From positions 34,146,270 through 34,210,269 of the forward strand of contig NC_083560.1 of the NCBI RefSeq assembly GCF_019925205.1: a stretch of DNA of 64,000 nt, read 5' to 3'. The position numbers were made by a program, and so were the translations under genes. Shown piece by piece: positions 59,622 through 64,000 of the stretch. Origin of the DNA: Metopolophium dirhodum (Eukaryota > Arthropoda > Insecta > Hemiptera > Aphididae). Every line of letters begins with the position of its first letter. Positions within the stretch are counted from its first letter, which is position 1. The notes beneath the pieces are model-generated. The model made no database searches, was not told the DNA's origin, and saw only the letters and a list, made by a program, of their open reading frames with translations.

Positions 59622-59755
59622 CAGAGGCGTGACAAAAAATAGTATGTGTGACTCGTGGGGAAAGGCAATTTCAATTTGTGCCACACACATCGCCCTCGAC
59701 TGAAATAGCTCACTTCCCGCCCTTGCCACACAATATACTATTGTACGCGGCGACA
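59622..59755. mobile_element. Palindromic MITE, copy 2 (right end decayed)
   Basis: It starts CAGAGGCGTGACAAAAAATA, like copy 1, and keeps the inner CTCACTTCCCGCCCTTGCCA and CACAATATACTATT blocks. The right TIR is degraded to TGTACGCGGCGAC. It lies at the same place within its segmental repeat as copy 1, so the two were probably duplicated together with the host segment. Confidence 0.6.
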
Positions 59756-60896
59756 ATAATAATGTAAATGAAAAGATACGAAGAAATTTATTTTGTAGTT
59801 CGTGTGTAATACATTTCAGATGGAGGAAATCATACCGCATAAAAATAGTTATGACGATAATATAATAATACAAATAATTATAATAGGTAACAATAAATAA
59901 ATTATCTAGGTAGAATTAAAGTTTTTCAATAAAATCATTATAGTCATTACAAAAAATGTAAGGATTCATGAATGAATATGTATTTTATTTAAAACCGATT
60001 ATTCAATTATTAGTTATCATTGGTTATTACAATATTACTTATGATTGATTATAAAAAATACAATTTTAGGCCGTCCGAGATGTTTGTATGTAGGTTCGAC
60101 CAGTCAGTAGTGTAATGATAGCCATTAACCACTTACCACTATGATTAATTGCTAACAAGAGCCGCTTTATCATTTTATCTTTATTATATATATATATATA
60201 TTATTGTATACTAACTGTCCTTATCTACTTAAATTGTTCTCTCGCCTAGTACGACACCCATCGGCCACAGCTAGTACTCTCACTGCGTATTCCAACAGCT
60301 GTGATGATATACGTATAGTGGACTATATCATAGGTATTTAGTATAATATTATGTATTTTAAAATAATATATATATTAAATATTATTTTCAAATATATTTA
60401 TTCTTATTTCAGTTATCGAACATATGACAAATCTACAATCGAGTTAGCTGGGTAAGTTAATTTATTATACAATTAAATCATTATATATATAAATATATGT
60501 ACATACATATTATTAAGTATTATGTACGTAATATATGTATAGTATATTAGTCTATAATATATAAGTAATATATACAAATAATAGATTATATTATATAATT
60601 AAAAAGGTATATTACGTAGGTATATTTACTATTTTTTCGCATTACCTACTACAATACATTTGCGTACATAAACTTGAACGTCATAGTCCTATAATATAAA
60701 ACTTTGCGCATTATTCGTGTGTACAAACCTACTGTACTGTCAATTTTTCGTCCTGGACAAAAATTATTTCAAACGGTGGACAATAATGTCGTTTTCGTTA
60801 TACCTCAGTCATTAAGATCGAATATATCGAATATCGATGATAATATGAATAATATTATATATTTATTTTTAATAGCTTTATTATTTTAGTAAAAAA
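59756..60896. other. Intergenic; possible 39-nt exon at 60413-60451
   Basis: Mostly AT-rich, with (TA)n at about 60186-60203. At 60413-60451 a 39-base segment is bounded by TTATTTCAG and a strong GGTAAGTT donor. It is open only in one phase (YRTYDKSTIELAG). It could be a small exon of a plus-strand host gene, but no neighbouring exon supports it. A 61-residue frame at 60704-60889 has no recognised motif. Confidence 0.3.
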
Positions 60897-61802
60897 CAGT
60901 GGTGACCAACATTTTTTTTTGCGGTGGGTGATAAAAAATTCTCGGCGGTCCAAGAATTTTAATTTTTTCTTTTAATTGAATCTCTATTATATTTTATTTT
61001 TGGCACATCTTAATACTTACTACTATTAGTACACTGATAAATTTGATTGTTTATTAAATATACATTTAAAGTTGTTATAAAATTAAATATAAATGAGATG
61101 AAAATATAAAGTATAAGCATGTGTTTTTAATGTGAGTGTTGACCTTGTTTTTGTTCACATAAAACATCGATGTTAGAAGAGAATATTTAATAAAAAAAAT
61201 CATTTGGCGCGGAATAGTCGAATTACACTTCTTATATAAAAAGAAATGGTCGAACTGCACTCGTTCAAAATAAGGAGTTAAAAATTAAGGTCGCTAGGAC
61301 GTTCACGTTTATTATCATAATAATATTTCTCGATATAAAAAAAAAATAAAATATTATATATATATATATTTATTATTACTACAAAAATTATCAAAATTAG
61401 TTTAAAAAAAAAGTTATACCTAATAATTACAGTAATAATATTTGATGATTTAATATATGTATATATAATATTATATTAACATAATGGACAATGATATGTA
61501 TAAAGCAATCATTTTTAACTACGCCAATGATTAAAATCATTGTTAGTCCTAAGCCTGTAAGTGGGAATGGAAATGAGTATTTTATAAACGTTTAATCCCT
61601 TCAAATGCATAATATTTAAAAAGGAATACCTTTTTTGAGCCCAACTGCAGTTAAACCACTACCTGTTTTTTACTCGAGTGCAGTTCGACCATTACCTTTT
61701 TAAAACCCAAGAGCAGTTCGACTAAATTAAGTGCAACTCGACCATACCCATTTGTCGGGCCGGTTTATTAACCGGTTTATTAACTGCACTTGGTCACCAC
61801 TG
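60897..61802. mobile_element. hAT element, non-autonomous, with subterminal motifs
   Basis: CAGTGGTGACCAA is perfect at both ends (60897-60909 and inverted at 61790-61802). The flanks GTAAAAAA (60889-60896) and GTATAAAA (61803-61810) agree at 7 of 8. Subterminal copies of a GTGCAGTTCGACCA-like word occur at about 61244-61262 (inverted), 61675-61693, 61708-61724 and 61730-61744, and a duplicated ACCGGTTTATTA word is at 61760-61784. These are probably transposase binding sites. No transposase is present. Confidence 0.85.
61371..61543 (-). repeat. Inverted relative of the 15.3-kb tandem repeat, nested in hAT
   Basis: The blocks AAAATTATCAAAATTAGTTT, TAATATTTGATGATTTAATA, TATATAATATTATATTAACA and AATCATTTTTAACTACGCCA are the reverse complement of the 265-bp unit at 15301-15830 with modest divergence. 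Since it lies inside the hAT element, either the element carries it as its own sequence, or it inserted there. Confidence 0.75.
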
Positions 61803-61810
61803 GTATAAAA

Positions 61811-63487
61811 TATTTCGAATAATTAGAATGTTTTCAGTTATGTCCAATAATGATCATAGACATATTTTATAACCGTATAGTATAGGCAATTTTATTTATT
61901 CAATTTATATCAATTCATTAAAATACCTACCTATACTGTGTAAACTGAAGCGAAACGGAAAACAATAGAAATATCGATTAACCGCGTATGCCTACGCCAT
62001 ATAGTGTCTATGTGTAGTATACGTGAGCATGTGGTAAACGACAAACGTGAAGATTATAAAAAAAAAGGAATTTGAAACGAACGTTTTAGGGTCGAATAGT
62101 ATTGTTAAGTATAAGCAAATGGGTACCACACCCGTCGTCCTCCGTGTGACATATTTATGCGACTTATGTTAGATAATAGATAGTGACTCACAGCGTCCAA
62201 GGTCCAACAGACCCGCTGTACAAGATGTTTTAACATGCATTATAAAGTACCTACCTATAAAAACTACGCACGATGGAATCATTTGGGTACAAGGCTCACG
62301 CTCGATATCCATTCTAAGGCGGTGGTTGTTCTACCGTACACAATACCGGGTGTCATTATATTTAAAACGTCCATCGAGTCAAACAAGTGGTGGGGTGACA
62401 ACATTCAGGTAGGGACGATTTCTGCGCCTGCATTCCATTGGGGTGTACGCACAATACATTCACAGTTGTCATTTTCGGTCCGGTCGGAGTGCATCAACGT
62501 TTTATAAAAAATATTTTTTTTTTCCCGCAAAACATTCAGTAAGTACCTACTTATACAACCAAATTTATCGGTTATAATATAATATTATTTTATTATCACT
62601 TAGCTTGTTATATTATTTAATTGTCAATATTACTCTAGTCTCTAGTGCGCTGAAATTATTGTGTTTAATAATAATAATAATATTATTATGTAGATTATAT
62701 TATACATATTATGTATATTGTGGATAAGTCATATTACAGGGTCTCGCGTGTTCTTTTGTACAAACCAGTATAGTTACCTACAGGCGATCTGTCATCCTGG
62801 ATAATTATATTTTTTAAACCGTTGACAAAAGACAATGATATGATGACCCGTAATTTTCGCTGTACTTCAATTGCGTTAAATATTACGTGAATAATATATA
62901 GCAATTAGTTATTTTAGTGTATACGATATATTTTATAATTATCCGAATATTTTCAGTTCAAACCTATAGTATAATAACGATACGTCACCGCTTTCCTTTT
63001 ATTCAAATATATTTAATAATATAATATTATCTTTATCCATACTTCCTCATAATAGCTATAATATTCAATAAAGTTAAACATATTATTAATTTATGTAATA
63101 TTATACTGTTTACAAGTTCAAGGAATGAGTATTTTTTTTATTGTAATCGACAGTGTGAATCACAGATTTTTCACTGCGAATTTTTCGGACGGAACATGCG
63201 CCTATTTAAAGTGATTTGAACTCGGTGGCAGCGCGAAATATTTTACTCCATGAGTCCTATTAGAATTTTTCCCACCCACCCACGACCCACCATTATTATA
63301 CTAATAATCTATAGTTTCAAAACCTACCTACTCGGCTTCTCATATATTATAGATTTTCCACTATTTTGTCCTAGATTCCAGATATCCTACATTCCTACTA
63401 TTGATACCCAACAGTCAATACCCGTCCACCTTCTGACAGACTCAAAAACTGCCTTAGCGCCGCCATTGTAGTGAACTTGTATTATAC
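61811..63487. other. Intergenic, no supported gene
   Basis: 62090-62510 and 63210-63470 are less AT-rich than the surroundings and contain plus-strand frames of 90 (62235-62507) and 73 residues (63250-63471). Neither has a recognised motif nor convincing splice context. They could be exons or untranslated parts of a host gene running right. TATTATAC at 63480-63487 is the next target duplication. Confidence 0.4.
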
Positions 63488-63965
63488 AAGGGCTTGTAAA
63501 CATAACATTTAAGATAACGTTATGATTATAACTTTTTATTTGACATAAAACGATTGAAATTTGTAAACGTAATTATAACGGAAAGCGATTATCAAAAATA
63601 ATTAAACACCACAAAATAGAACATAACGATTTACAAAATGTACTATACATAATTAAATAAAACATAACGCAAAACGTAATTTATAAAATATCATTGAACG
63701 AAAAATAACGCAAAACAAAATAATTTAATATCCATTTATTCAAAAGTTATATTTGTTTCGTAGAAATATTATTTATTTCATACATACGAACATTAGAATT
63801 GATTATATTATATTCCATATTCGGGCTATTACCTTCCTACATTAGTTATTGTTAATAAATTTAATAGGTATTAACGCTATTCTAAATAACAATAAACGCA
63901 AACATTGTGTAATATTTAACTGTAAATAACATAAAACGGATTTTTTTTTCCAAATGCAAGCCCTA
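63488..63965. mobile_element. hAT MITE family 'CAGGGCTTG', copy C
   Basis: It begins AAGGGCTTGTAAACATAAC and ends CCAAATGCAAGCCCTA, with exact flanks TATTATAC (63480-63487 and 63966-63973). The inner block GAAAGCGATTATCAAAAATA, the CGTAATTTATAAAATATCAT block and the TTTCGTAGAAA block align with copies A and B. It is 478 bp with no coding frame. Confidence 0.92.
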
Positions 63966-64000
63966 TATTATACACATTGTACAAAATTATTTTATACAAT

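Larger units (their letters stand above)
58578..59640 (+). repeat. Diverged segmental repeats around MITEs
   Basis: Colinear blocks recur. GAAGCGTTGGAAAGCG plus TTTCCGTCCAGCGGGTGGTA is at 58584 and 59152. AAACTTTTAGTTACATCTCA/AAACTTTTGGTTACATCTTA with the ATTCATATTATAA block is at about 58820, 59289 and 59446. TTTCTTTCATGAAATATTGT is at about 58891, 59350 (shortened) and 59526, each followed by CTGGTTGTTGC-like text and ACCTTTGCC. This is about three diverged copies of a segment of 200-450 bp. Confidence 0.65.

Noticed and set aside
62235..62507. 90-residue plus-strand frame
   Set aside because: Composition is coding-like but no motif, homologous copy or splice context is visible. Mentioned only as a possibility in the intergenic entry.

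Overview
The window looks like AT-rich nuclear DNA of an insect, most likely an aphid. This is an inference from three things: split genes with GT-AG introns, a nuclear copy of insect-type mitochondrial trnM-nad2, and protein families that are common in aphid genomes (DUF4806-like, FLYWCH-MULE, hAT/ZMYM1-like). Nothing in it is bacterial. Intact coding sequence is scarce. Almost everything that can be read is transposon, transposon relic, duplicated segment or decayed gene.

Region by region. 1-470: minus-strand part of an uncharacterised gene running off the left edge. 557-1204: a MITE. 1307-3865: a multi-exon minus-strand DUF4806-like gene, damaged in its first exon. 5003-8350: a hAT element split by a complete MULE (6096-8267) that has an open FLYWCH/MULE transposase. 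9191-10715: an internally deleted hAT element with a perfect 8-bp target duplication, followed by a small hAT MITE (10872-11103). 12.4-20.6 kb: copies of a dispersed AT-rich repeat, a minus-strand SINE with a 5S-like segment (14936-15216), a 265-bp tandem duplication (15.3-15.8 kb) and the mitochondrial insertion (16.5-17.4 kb).

20644-41836 is the main structure: a head-to-tail array of a unit of about 6.85 kb, present about 3.1 times at near identity. Each unit holds a solo-LTR-like sequence, a hAT transposase remnant, a 340-bp hAT MITE, the last two exons of a LACTB2-like gene, a G/C hairpin and a PIF/Harbinger transposase remnant. The Harbinger reading frame runs intact across the unit-unit junctions but is cut at the left edge of the array. 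A simple tandem duplication would not leave that arrangement.

41.8-64 kb: three full copies of one hAT MITE family with exact target duplications (42605-43019, 50021-50574, 63488-63965), more of the dispersed repeat (some as fold-back pairs), and a decayed unknown gene (50943-51968) converging on a decayed virus-like membrane glycoprotein (52192-52981). Further on lie two more hAT elements (57508-58354, 60897-61802) and a zone at 58.5-59.8 kb of 31-bp minisatellite and repeated MITEs.

There is no operon-like cooperation among genes. The biology is mobile-element nesting, segmental amplification and capture of mitochondrial and probably viral sequence. The only long intact protein is the MULE transposase. 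The LACTB2-like exon pairs are undamaged but lack the catalytic part of the gene.
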